From positions 116,457-180,456 of the forward strand of contig VTPC01091010.1 of the NCBI GenBank assembly GCA_011009095.1: a DNA stretch of 64,000 nucleotides, written 5' to 3'. Source of the stretch: Ignelater luminosus (Eukaryota > Arthropoda > Insecta > Coleoptera > Elateridae). Below, in pieces: positions 47,135-60,000 of this stretch. Position numbers and translations under genes: made by a program. The first letter of the stretch is position 1. Each line of letters begins with the position of its first letter. The notes below the pieces were generated by a model. The model was not told the origin of the DNA. It saw only the letters and a program-made list of their open reading frames with translations, and did not search any database.

Positions 47135-49443
47135 CAGTGGCGTAACAAACAAATGCTAGCCTGTTACTATTGTTCAGTTTATTTTTATAAAAAATTTATC
47201 TTATCTAAAGAACTTATTTTGTATAGGCGGCTGTTTATCGTATCTGCTTCCTTGAATTCGTAGTTTGATCACCGCCATACCTACATAGCAATTAAAGAGA
47301 AAAAACGAGAGAAAAATTGATTTGAGGCTAAGCCGTTAAGAATTAATTACCACGATGAGATGAAGAGAGTACAAGGGGAAAACGATCTGTCACATTAGAC
47401 CCGAATATGAGTTATACATCATTTCTTATGCTTTCGTTCCTGCCCTTTCACACTGTGTATTTGAAATTAACGAAAAACCGCAAGTAAAAATAGGTGCTGT
47501 ATGGAAAAGCGATCGAAGTCCGTGCTTTAAACTGAAATAGTATCTCAAAACTATTTAAATGTGACTTCGATCGTTTTTCCCGTGTACACTTCAAATATTT
47601 ATTCGTAGGAGATTGAAGATGGAATATGTTTGAGTTAACATGGTTAATCAAGGACAAGGTCAATTCAAGTGCATAAGACTGGATTTTTGCGGCCAGAAGG
47701 AGCTTATTTCTTTTGCAATACTTAATTGTTTAAATAGGCCAAGCTTTTTACAGCACTAAATACTCGAGATAGTTTTTTATGGTCTTGGGATATCCAGATT
47801 TTGAAAACAAGAATTTCCAATCCTATTATAATAATATTATCCACAAAAACGTCTGAGTAAGAAGACTTTTTGCAGTGTCGAAGATTGAAAACAGCAAAAA
47901 TGGGATAAGGATTACTGGATTTCCAAACAAATTGAGACTGACTAAATTAGATATGTTTGGCCCAACACTCGAATTGTCTTAGGAGATGAAAAAGTCATTT
48001 ATTAGTATAGCGAGCTGAACTAACGCAAAAATTGCTCTGACCAAAAAACCATTTATACGCGTATCGTCATAGTTAAGATTGTGGCATCTACTTCTGTTTC
48101 TTTTTTTGTTTTATCCATCTTGTTTCAACACCTGCTCTTGATCCTACCTAGTCTTGCCCTATGTTTTGAGACCGTTAATTTATTACTGATTTGTTGACAT
48201 TTGTTATGGGAAAAAAACAATTGGCGGTTTGTAAACGAGTCTCCAGTTTCCAAGATGAGCTCAAAAAAAAACTGCGTTGTGCAGTGAGTCTGGGAGTCTG
48301 GTATGAGTGCAATCAAAATATTCAGTTTGTTAAAAAAATCAGGGTGTAATTAGAAACTTCATTTACGATGAAAAAGTGTTCACCGTAGAACAGGCCTTTA
48401 ACTGCCAAAATAATAAAGTTTACACTAAATCGTACAAAAATGTTCCAGAAAATGCAAAAAACCTCATGAGAACCCAAAGCCCAGCGAAGGTCATTGTCTT
48501 CCGGAGAGGGGGGGGGGGGCAGAAATTAATGCCAATTACTACATCTAGGGGATACTTGAAAAGCATGTTAAATATCACAAAACTCAAACTTTCTATAAAG
48601 CAAAAAACTCAGGAATGGCCTGCTTTTAGCCCTGACCTCAACCCCCTAGACTACAAATTGTGGTCAGAGGTGGATCGTAGGGCATGCTCAAAAACACAAG
48701 AATCTGGATGAGCTTAAGAAACTTCCATCATCCTAGCGGAATTACCCTTGAATACGCAAACGAGGGAGGGCATTTTCAATAACATGTTACTTTTGTGTTC
48801 AATATACTTTGTAATAAATAAACAACAAATTCTTTGTCTAAATGCATAAAAATTAATTTTCTTGTATTACAGAACCTTTTTAGCTACCATAGTTGCCATG
48901 CCAAAATGGAATTTCTATTTGGCCCTTTGATGATTTTCAACGATTATAAGTTATTAAGATGAAGGACAAAAGTAAAGTTTGTGGTTGTAATCGAATGGTA
49001 ACGCAAGTTCTTGTAGAGATGGAATTTGAGAGAGTTTTACTTGGAAAAAAATTGTATTTATAATAACCATTCTTGTTGTGTTTCGACTTTTTTCCCAAAC
49101 TTTTAGTAAGTACAGTCATTTTGACAGATTTCCTAAAAATTCTATTTTGATTAGAAACTTTACTTAATTAAAGCTGTATTCCTTCCATAATATGTGAGTA
49201 CTCGATACTATGTCAAGCTCATTCTGTTACTTTAAAAAAATTAAAACCTAGAAGACGTAAAGATTTAGGGGAATCTCGAAATCTGTTGATATTTACGATT
49301 TTGGACAAAGATTTGATGACCCTCTCGGGAAATAGTCTGAAACATTAGAATTTGTCTAGAAAAATATCTATGTATAAAATGAAAACCAAAATGAAAAACT
49401 TTTTGCAAAAGACATGACGAGAAAGTCCTTTGTTACGCCACTG
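47135..49443. mobile_element. 2.3-kb region bounded by perfect 15-bp inverted repeats
   Basis: CAGTGGCGTAACAAA at 47135-47149 is the exact inverse of TTTGTTACGCCACTG at 49429-49443. Between them lies a Tc1-like transposase remnant at about 48338-48780, so this may be one transposon with its ends. CAGTGG ends are also typical of hAT elements, and flanking bases show neither a TA nor an 8-bp duplication, so the class is unresolved. Most of the interior is AT-rich and non-coding. Confidence 0.55.
48338..48780 (+). pseudogene. Tc1-like DDE transposase remnant
   Basis: The open frame, continuing upstream of the GTG at 48376, carries the first catalytic Asp motif (IYDEKVFTVEQ) and YKNVPENAKNLMRTQSPAKV. 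After a large internal loss it has the third acidic motif FSPDLNPLDYKLWSEVDRRACSK. The middle, including the second Asp block expected between them, is deleted and partly replaced by a G12 run (48508-48519). After the TGA near 48709, coding similarity continues briefly in other frames (GGHFQ near 48768-48780). The gene is clearly dead. Membership in the Tc1/IS630 superfamily is well supported. Subfamily not determined. Confidence 0.75.
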
Positions 49444-49829
49444 CATTAGTGAGTATTCTGGGTTAATTCGTTTATTCCTAAATGATTCCAACATTATTTA
49501 ATTTTTCCGCTAATATTCTTTTTTATAGAGAAGCTGTAGGGTTCACATATTATGTAAAAGGTTCGAAGTTTAAAATTAATTCGGAAAACAGAAGTTTGAA
49601 AATTTCTTCCCAGAGAAAATAAAAAAAAATTCATAATAAAAAATATTTTAGAAAAGATTATTTTGAATATAAAAATGTGGATTTCGACTTTTATGTTTGC
49701 GTGAAAGCTAAAAAAAGCTTACTAAATCTTTCCCGAAGAAACAATTGAATTGGTAAAGGTTTTTATTTCTACTCACATGGAATTTTCTCCGAGATCATTT
49801 TCAGCACTAATAAACTACATAAAATGGTG
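49444..49829. other. AT-rich spacer, nothing seen
   Basis: No supported gene or repeat. Confidence 0.4.
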
Positions 49830-50045
49830 ATGGTATGTGCGGCACTAAACATAGGACTCTTGGTGGAGCCCGCGTCGGTGGCCCCATATCCCATAGGGCT
49901 CGTGTTTGTACCTGTTGGTGTGCCCCACTCCGGGCTTGTGGCCCGGTCCCGTATTGCCAGTACGCGAGCGAACTTGGTGTTGTGTGTACGTTTTCGATGT
50001 GCGGGTGGCAAACATGTGCTGTGTAAACTACGTAATACGACGTCT
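49830..50045. other. Isolated GC/CpG-rich island of unknown function
   Basis: About 215 bases of GC-rich, CpG-containing sequence in very AT-rich DNA. Both strands are open in several frames (for example 49824-50078 plus, 49769-50011 and 49807-50106 minus), so coding direction cannot be decided. The minus frame at 49769-50011 gives a hydrophilic product (RTHNTKFARVLAIRDRATSP...) that looks more protein-like than the others. It could be a minus-strand exon, an upstream promoter/5'UTR of the gene at 50884, or a repeat. Confidence 0.4.
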
Positions 50046-50883
50046 TTGTATTTCCCGCAATGTTGTGATTGTGAATGAAATTTTTAAAATAGATATATGA
50101 ATCCAATAAGTACGTTTACTGAAACTTTGTTAATATAAAGTGAACTAACTAAATTATTTTGAAAATTCTCAAGAGTTCAAAATTTTATAAAATAGTAGGG
50201 CAAAAGTTTGAACTCTTTATACGAACACGTTTTATTAAAAGTTTATCATAATCATATTAAATTCGTTTTTAGGAAAAATAATAAATGGGTAAATAGGGTG
50301 GTTTTTGTATGCGTAGTCTTAGGAGATAAAAATCTACAGGTTCACTCAATTTAATAGACCTAGCTAAATTTAATGAATCAAGAATTATTATATAAAGTCA
50401 TGCAATGAGTTTTGAAAATATTAAATAAATAAAATTGTTTTATTAAAATAAATTTTGCGTTTGGTCCTTCAATGATTTTAAAATAGATTTAACCAACGTT
50501 TTTTTGTATTTTCCTTTTTGAAAATTTTAATAGATGTTTTCTGTGAAGCAATAATAGCATACTTTGATCTTTTCAGCGTTTACTACAATAAAAATTTTTA
50601 TCCTTCATTACTCAACGTAAAAGCACTATTTTTAACCAGTAAACACTAAAACATTTTAAAAATAACTTAAATTTAATAATATCGATTTTATTAAATTTCT
50701 AGTTTATATTAAAAATAAAACAAAAACTCTAAACCCACAATATCAACTCCATAAATCAATTCGATGTATGCCGCCGTCGCATAAAGTGGTTTTGAATAGT
50801 CCATTAATACCAATAACAACCAGGTAATAGTGCAGTGACAGTGTTTATAAAATAAGGGTTGAAAGACTGTATTCGCCGTGGAT
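50046..50883. other. AT-rich upstream region of the 50884 exon
   Basis: Very AT-rich. It probably contains the promoter and 5'UTR of the following gene. TTTATAAAA near 50844 is TATA-like but lies only about 40 bases before the ATG, so it may not be the true promoter element. Confidence 0.35.
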
Positions 50884-51038
50884 ATGTACGCTTACGCCGG
50901 GGGCGGCCCGCCTCATTATGCGGCGCCCCCAACGTACCTACAACCGCCGCCACCGCCGCCGCACCATCATCAGGTTCCTCCGATGCCCATGCCACAGGAA
51001 ACACCGCCGACGGTCGCACATTATTCGAAACGTAGAAG
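50884..51038 (+). CDS. First coding exon of unidentified Pro/His-rich protein
   Basis: ATG at 50884, the first in frame after a TGA at 50860-50862, opens a GC-rich exon of 51 codons plus two bases. It ends at a good donor, AAG|GTAATA (51039). The peptide starts MYAYAGGGPPHYAAPPTYLQ, continues with six prolines, three histidines and PPMPMPQETPP, and ends VAHYSKRR. Such low-complexity Gly/Pro/His N-termini followed by a basic stretch are common in developmental transcription factors and RNA-binding proteins. I do not recognise this one. Without splicing the frame would stop at TAA 51040-51042, so a 52-residue peptide is a weak alternative. No downstream exon was identified, which implies a first intron of more than 12.9 kb. 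Confidence 0.6.
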
Positions 51039-54000
51039 GTAATAAAAAAATTCATTTGAGAGATAAATATATTGAAAGTGGCACGTGTGGAGATGTTTGA
51101 AGACCACATGGTTTCTGTTCTTTCGGAAGAAAACGTCGTCTAAATATCTTCTTGGGTAGTTGTGATACAATAGGGGTGGAATGCCGTAACTTTATAAATA
51201 GAACGGGAACCTTTATATTGTGTTTGTTGAGAAAACGAGCTATTTTTGTAAAGGGAAAAGTTGTAAATTACATTTCTAGGATGTTTAGCATCCTAAAATC
51301 CTATTTATTCTTCTGTATGAAGAAAAGAAAAATTAAGTAAGCCACGCCAGGTTTAATTTCTAGCCGTTTTATGGAAATTTTGAAGTGATTAAGTAATGCA
51401 CAGTGACAGCGCAGTATGCAAGGGAGGGTAGTACGATTTTTTTTTCTATTTATTGATCCATAAAGTGTACGCTTGATTCATATGCATATTTTTCTCAAAG
51501 AAAGTTGCAATATTGTATGGAAACCGCCTTTTTTTAATAGTCTTTATACTTTCGAAGGTGAAACACAATAGGCTTGTTTTTTATAAAATAAATTTTACAA
51601 GGAAATCGGTTAAAAGTTTGTATATAAATATTAGTATAATATTTTACCTTTTTGTTTATTACATGCACACAATAGCTGATTGTGCACGCTTTTTTTCCGT
51701 GTGTTGATTGCCTAACAATCTAATGTTTACTTTTTAAAACTGCGCTTTCCTTCAAAAAATATATGTATATGTATTTAAAAATAAATTGTAAAACAAACAA
51801 GGAACGTTTTTAATTGCGTTTCATTATTTTGCCTCAAGGTTTAAGGTGTTAGTGTTATTAGAAATTTAAACCTTCCAGCTAGTCTAGTCATTTTGAGTAT
51901 TTACTCATTTCTTATTACCTGTTTGGTAGACTATAAATTACCTCTAGTTAATTATAAAATATTGTCCAATAACTATGATAGGTGTCTGTTATTTTCAAAA
52001 CATCACATCCGTTAATTAAATTAAAAGAGTAAAAAATCTACAACGATTTGTGAAAAACTTAGTGTGAATAAATTAGGAATTATATGAAGTGAATGGACGT
52101 AATTGCATGTCATTTCTAATCATTCATAACGAGAAAAGCACAAAAGAGATTTTTTTATCAACTTTTTTGCTAAATTCAATTTCATCCTAAAGAAAACCAA
52201 TTAGTATTTATGTAAAAAATTCATAGATTAAACGATTTTTCTCTAGTGTGAGAAAATAAAATGGGAGTAAAAATATTAATTTTTTGCTAAATTTAAGAAA
52301 GTTTTGAAAAATCATTTTTGGGATAGTATAATTGCAGTTTCGACCATGACTTTTTACAATTTTTAATAATAGAATAGAATATACCTAACAATTATTCATC
52401 TCGAAGCAATGAGAATCTTTTTGTATTCTTAAAATTCTTAATCTTATTACTGTTGTGGTATCTTTGTTAATTATTGTAATAATGAGTTCGAAGTCAGTAA
52501 GACAATATAAAAATTCCAGATTGCATAATCTTGTGTTTTGTTTTTGTTCTTTTTCAAAATTATATATGGTTGAGTAAAGACGATATATTAATTTTGAGTC
52601 TTGAAATTTTTTTTAATAAATATATATCGAAAGAATCACCCGCTCCCTGTTTATATCCACTCTTTTATTATACCAAATTGATCTTCCTATCTATCTCATT
52701 ACTATTTTTCTGAAACAAGAAACTACTGTTTAAAGGCTTCTCTAAGCTTAACTATTTTATAAATTAACCAAGAATTTAACACGAATTCGTTTTTTTTATA
52801 AAAAGAAGAAAGAAAAATATCCCCGAAGTTTGAAATTTGTTGATAGGCGCTTGTTTTCATCTGTTTAAGTATAGTAGAAATGATTCTGTTGATTTATTGC
52901 TGCGTGCTGAGATAAGAAAGTTTTTGAAGATTTATAGTTTCGAGGATGACTAAACGGTTTTACGAGTTCCTTGGGAATCTTCAAAGATCTGAAGAAATCT
53001 TGAAAATTCTACCACTCAAATTAGTGACAGATTCTAGTTTTTGGACATTTTAAAATTTATTGCAGTAATTGTAGCTTGAGATACAAAACTTTAAAATGGT
53101 CACCAAGATATTCTGAATTTTTCAAAATCTTAAGATTTTGTTCTGAAGATTTGCCAAAATATTTACAGTCTAGCAAGAAATTATTATTCTTGGTACTTTT
53201 TAAATCTCGTCTCTAATTCGAAAATCTTATGTGTTTGTAAGGCAGTATTGTTTTCGGCAAGATAACTTTCGAGAAAATGAGTAATTTCGTAACAGAAAAG
53301 AAAAAAGATGGTAATCAAATTTCGTTTTCACTAATGAATTTGTCTTAAAAATTTAGGATTCTAGGTTATTCGTATCGCAGCTGTTCCCAAAGCTTCCTTT
53401 TCATTCTGATTTCTCATAATTTCGATCAAAATTTGCAATTCCACATTTTTTACTTGCCTATGTTTGTTTGTTATTTTAAATGTATTTTGAATACGTGATG
53501 TTTCTTCAGATGCAGAAAACAAAAGAAATCGGTACTTACAAAAGCAATTGTTTCGTAGAAACAAAATAAGAAATAAAAAGTTGAACGAAGCAAGCAATTT
53601 TTGATTTTATAAATTCAATGAATCTAAAGAGTAAAACTTGGAACAGGTTAGTGTTAGTAACTTTTGTTTTTTTCTAAACATTGCAAGCTTTCATTGAAAT
53701 TGTTTTCTTTTTTGTGTTTGATATCTCGCGACAGTATTGTTTGCCGAGAAATTATATACACTATCTTTTTGTTTTTGTTTGTTTTTCTCCTGATAAGCTT
53801 TCAAGTTCTGACCAAATAGTTTTTTCGACCTGAGAAGATTCATTATGTGTTTTAGCCGCATTTATTTCTATTGTTTTGGTCTTCATGGTTGATTTTATTT
53901 AAATAATTTGCAAAAATTGACTTTATGGTATAGTCATCTTCATTGCGTTTTGTATTATTTCTGTTTCTATTATTGAATTGTGTTTTTCTAATGTTAGAAA

Positions 54001-57000
54001 TTATCAAATTAGAATCTGCGATTAAATTATCTAAGTGATAATTTTTCTTGAAATTTACATTTTCATATTAATCACCTACTTTTAACACGGAAATAGCGTA
54101 GCGGAATTGAAAACTGTGCCTACGCATTATTGAAGCCTATAATTAAATTAATGATATCGAAGAAATTACACTTTTATATAGGGTTTGCGACGTAACGTAG
54201 CGTTGAAATCACTCAAGTAGGCAATTTGGTAATTACAGTTTATTGAACACTATCGGAAAAAAATTAGGTAAAAAACTATTTTCTTTAATTCTGTTATATT
54301 CAATTGAATTAAGAATGTGTTTTTTTTCTTGTATTAAAATAATAAAAGGTTATTTTACGGATATTCTCGGATTCCATGAACGAACATGATGGTAATATTT
54401 AAAACAATATATTTCAAGAGTTTTATGTTTGAATCCTACAAGACTAATAATTTGCATTTGTTCTGTATAAGTGTTCAGCAGAATTTCATTGTTTTCGTAG
54501 AAAGAATTGCGGAGAATTGTAAAATGCTAGTGATTTACATTTAGCTATTCTTGTTCTCTCGAAAGAGTAAGTTTCAATGCTTCTAAATATTTTACAGGGA
54601 TATTATTCTCTTGCTATGGATGTTTTTACTGTGAGAGCTGCTGCATTAACGAGCTTTTTTTCTTGTATCGTTCTCATTATTTATGTACACCTTTTCAAAC
54701 GGTTTAAATGTTTCCATTTTTCTCTTTAATTTAAGAACGATTATGTAGAAAATCTGCAAGCTAAATACGAAACTTGGTGGTTACATTTCTTGTTGAAATT
54801 CCACGCAGTTATACGCATAGAAACCACGTACAACTAGGTATTTGGTCGCAAGCTCAAAAGCTTTGAACTCCTTACATGTGTACGTTATGTATTATAAAGA
54901 AAATTGTAACTTGTTACATGTTGAAACAAAAAATAAGTTTTTGTTGCGATTCTGTTTCACTTTTTATTGATTCAATGTTTTTTTTACAAATGAATAATCT
55001 TGACAATTAGTGCTTTATTAAGTATTAGAAAAGTCAAAATAAACAAATTCAATTTTCAATATATCTAACCCAACAAATTTCTTTTCTAACCTCACTTACT
55101 GTCTATTACAAGATACAAACCAGTTGTCATCATGGATTGTCAATTTAATTACGTGTTTTTCAAGAAACATGTAAATTCGCATCACTTACGTAATCAGTAA
55201 TCACGAATATCTTGTTATACAAACTTTGATTATGACGTCACATTAGAAGCGAAGATGCTTCGAGTTACAAGCTAACGTTTTTCTGTTTTGTATAATCTCA
55301 TTAAGAGTTACTCATTTGTCGATTTATTCAGTGTTAAAAATCAAAATAAATACGACAATAATATACGGGGTTTGTCATTCTTGGGTATGGCATATAATTC
55401 TTTTCCGTTACATAAGATTCTATTTATTTTGAATTTTTCAAGTAAAGTGAAGGCGAATCGTTAGATCAGATAAGAAGAAAAATCAACGTAATTTATCAAA
55501 TTGAAAGATAAGACTAATTGCATTCGCCAAATAAGTGTATCCAAGTTTACCAGAGAGGTGCGTTCGTGCTGGACCTGCTCAGATTATCATTTTCAAGAAT
55601 AGATAGAATAATTGTCTATGATTAAATCTCAGAAATGCTTTTAATTGAGAATGCGAACTTACAGTACAATTAGTTGTCATTCATCACGAGGAGGTCAGCT
55701 GTTGAGTTTCAGATTTTGACACGCATTTTGAATAAGAATCTACAATCAAATCAATGAAATTGGAATAGACAAGTTTTCAACAATCGAATCATATCTCAAA
55801 TGCCTGGCCTGTCACGTATCGAGAACTGACCGCTACGATTGTTAATTACATAGCTATAAATAATCAGTCTTTGACTATAGACTATGAAAGCCTATTAGAA
55901 TAAACAGACAAATGAACGTACTTTCTGTTTGACTTTAGATTCTTATCTTAAAGCTTAAGATCTGTAATTGATTTGATTTATAATGCTGTCGGATACTCTT
56001 GAACAGTGAAAGAATTTGGACGAAAAGTAACTCGATCAACGTTGTTGCCATAACCTATGTTGGTGTAAGTTTCTACTAAATTTGGTAGCGGGTGGGCTTT
56101 TCCCTGAACTATCTCTAGATACAATTTTGTACGTAATATCCAAGAATACGACTTGAGTAATACATTTAATGAATCGGTTCTAGAGTTCTATCGTCTGTGA
56201 GCACAGTAACAAAATGTCTTTGTTTCCCAAAAGATATCTTGAGGACAACTAATTATCCTAGTTTCTATTAATCCACTATATTAATTAATTGATCTTAATG
56301 TAAGGCTGCTTTTGTCGTTCCTATTTTTATTTTTCAACTATCAAGTCAATTTTGTGCCACTGATCTTCTGAACCATTCTTTGAACTTAAGACATATCTTC
56401 ACATAACCCATCACATTTCTTTGTGTGGTATGGTTGAATCATTCGATATTATTAGCAAGTTTCTTCTGGTTATTACCTACTGTATCGTACCGCCAATTGT
56501 CTTTGCTGTAGGTAGATCCAAGAACTGTTTATAAACATGTGTTTTACCGATCAAACTTGAGAAATTAAGTTTTCTAAATAAGCAGCCTTCTTCGATGGCA
56601 TTATTCGTTGATTCTCCCCCGATCAAACCTTAACGTTATCAGGTTTGTTTCTTTTTGTAACCATTTCCCGAATTTCTAGTTTCTGGATAAAATTGAAATT
56701 TTTTACGGAATAAAACTCAACGAATTAAGCAATAAAACAAAATGTAAGCTTGTTATAATAGAACTTTAAAATCACAAATGACAAAAGCCTTTGTTACATA
56801 AATTCATTTGGAATAACCCATTATTAACTATTAAACAATAAGAATATTATCTAAAATCACTTGGAAAATTACATACAATGAGCTTATTTAGATGTCGAAG
56901 CGGGTTAGAATCCTTAGAAATGATTTGACTACTGATCATCTGCTTAACATCTAGTAAGCGCAAGTGAATACTAACCTAACGTACGGAATATGATTATGGG

Positions 57001-60000
57001 GTTATTTTACACATTGTAAGGATGTTTTTATCTAATAAAACAGAATATAAACAGTGTTTTATGGATATATATCTATAAAAAATTTTATCTTCTTGGTATT
57101 ATCAAGTTTTATATGTTCAAGAATATCCTTTAGAAGTAAAAAGTGCGAAAACATAAAAACTTAATTGAACTAAAAGTTTGCCAACATTTAGGTCAATTTA
57201 GCCATTTTTAATCCGATTCTTTAATATTACGTTTTTAAGTAATTTCTTTTGAATTGTTTTAAAGAGTTAAAAAGAGAAAACTAATTCTGTGAATTTTATA
57301 TTCCCAATCTTTGTAATTTATTAGGGAATTGCGGGAGTCCCCTTTGGATTTTCACTTGTAATCGATTGTCAATTGAATTTGATGACGTATTATGATGCTC
57401 ATTTCTTTTTAAACGGTTATTCATTTTTATTTCCGTTCTGGAAAAATTGTGGTATAATTTTCAAGAAATAGAATCCATAAAGAGTAAGTGTGATGTTTTA
57501 AATTGTAAAATCATTATTTTAGTTGAATTAGCATTCTTTTGTTTTAAATTATTCTCTACGTATGTTAAAAGTCGCCTTTCAGTGTTACATACTTTTCATG
57601 TGTCTTCTATTTTGTATTCTTCATGTATGCGATATTAACCATGTTTGGTTGTTATGACTGAATGAAAAAATAACTTGAAATGAACTTTCCATTCTCGATT
57701 ATCAGAGGCGTTTCTCCATATGCATTGGTTGGCTGATCCACGTGGGTTGGGCTTGTTCATGCTACCTTCTACCATATGACAAGTATGTAATTATTATCTC
57801 TAATAATGATAATATTGGTTCTCCCGCCCCAGGTATTGTGTGAGATTGGTTTGATTGATATTATAATTATTATTTTAATATGGATACATTTAAACTAAAC
57901 CATTTTATGATTTGCATATTAATTTATTATTATTATTATATATATTATATTACCTTCATAATTATTTCTTCATTTTTAATTAATTGTTTGAGAAATTTAA
58001 AAATTTTTTAAAAAGTGTAATAATTTAATTATAGGATTAAAATATTAATTAAATGGCAAAATAAATAAAAAAAATTATTTATTATTTTTGTTTTTTTATA
58101 AAGCTCAATAACCTTCTCTATGAAATTATAAACGACTTTGTAAAGCTTCCGATTAAATTTCTTGTGGTACAGCCTATTCCTTCAATTTGTGTTGGAGGAT
58201 TTGGGTAAAGGTGCAATTTAACGCAGGTAGTTTTCAACCCAACATTTCGTTTGGTTTTTTCCTTATATGATAGAATTCTAGAGAATCAACAATTTTCTTC
58301 AATTACCTATTTAGTATGGTCGATTTTAGGTAAATTCACTTTAATGATTTCAGTATCTAACTGTAGAATTAGAGCCCCATCAATACAGATTGATTTTTGG
58401 CTAAACTTCAGCTGTTTCTCTCTTTTTATCTTTTTTTTTTATTGTCATTTCTTCTCAAGTAAATTGTTCTCTGCTTTTTCGTTTTGCTTTTGCCTTTCTG
58501 CTTCCCCTCTTCTTTTTTTGGTTTCAACTCGATCATCTTTTTTTCTCTTTTCTTTTGCCTTTCACGTTTTTCTTCTTTATCTTTGCATTTTCATCATCAT
58601 ACCTTTTTGTTTTCTGATATTCTGCAACCAAAAGGCTCATTTTGAGCTTTTCTTTTTGGTAATCTGTCAAACTGAACAAGAAGGAAATTTTTGTAATTTT
58701 CTTGTTGCTCAAAACTTGTAAAGTAAGTGCTTATCTTAAGTTTTGAGGGATTTTGAAATTATATGAGTGACCATACGCATCAAAAGAACTTAAAAATGAT
58801 ACAAAAACAGTCCAAAACATTTCTCATCTTTTTTTGACTGGCAAAGTCATGGGCTTGAGGACTACATTTATGTCTGATAGTTTAGTAGATATTATACTTT
58901 CCGATTTTCTTTTTGTTGAGCTACTCTCCTTTAGATCAGTTTTCTCGTCACGAAATATAATTAATAAAAAATTCATTTTTTACAGAGTGACTTTGAGGTT
59001 ATATTTTTTTTGAGAATTGAATCAAGGTTTAACTTATTCGAGAGATAAGTTTGTGTCGAATTTTATTGTCAATCTGATCATATGATCCACAAAATAAAAC
59101 GTAGTTAAGTGACGGCTTTTGTTTTGGTCGATTATTTGCGTCTCATTCAAAGCTGAATTTAGTTACGATTGAAGAACTGTAATGCAGTATCGTAATAGAT
59201 CTTACAGGCTTTAGTCAGCAATTTAATCCTTTTTACTATTTTAGGAAACCACTAGCAAGGGAACGGGCTTGGAAAAATTAGCGGGGAAAGAAGACCCCAA
59301 TTAAAAATATAATTTTTGTTTTTATTATGAAAAGACTGTCGCTTTACTTATTTTTCAATTTATTAAAAATTACGTATCGAAGCAAACATATTCCCATAAT
59401 TGATTAAAATTATTGTGGTTTTAAAGAATATTATAAATGCATTCTGAATGTAATAAAAATAAACCTAAAATAAATGAAAACAAAACTCTACGTAATGTAA
59501 CATTCTGTGGCGTTAGTATTATTATACAGCAATTTTGCTAATCGCGTGAGAGCGGGTATGTGTAGTATCAGCATAAAACCGGTAAATTTTTAGTAGCTGC
59601 CAACTAACTTTGATTCCGTTAATCTCGTATGACAATGTAATAAATGATCCAGTTAATTTTGAATGAGAACGCCGTAGTCCATATTTTTACTCTGATATTA
59701 GCAGTTGTTTACATTTTAACAGTATACCGGGTGTCCCAAGTACACCATTTTTATTTATTGCATTTAAAAATGTAAAATAAACTTAATTTACAAAAAATCA
59801 GTAAGCTCCTGTAAAAAAATTCAAAAAGAGAAAGGGATGTAATATATAACAATTTAAAGGAAATGTGCGATATCTCATACATAAATCTAAAAAATTTTTT
59901 TGATTGAAATAAGTATACCGTAAACATTTTATCACTGTTTCGTCTTATATTTTGTATCACGTATTTTGATAAACTATCTTGATATGTGTTGTTATTACTT

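Noticed and set aside
50804..51109. 101-codon minus-strand ORF over the GC-rich exon
   Set aside because: Shadow of the plus-strand Pro/Gly-rich exon; codon composition and the splice donor favour the plus strand.
58251..58721. 156-codon plus-strand ORF
   Set aside because: The product is dominated by Phe, Ser, Leu and Cys because the DNA is a T/C-rich tract. No domain and no splice or start context support it.
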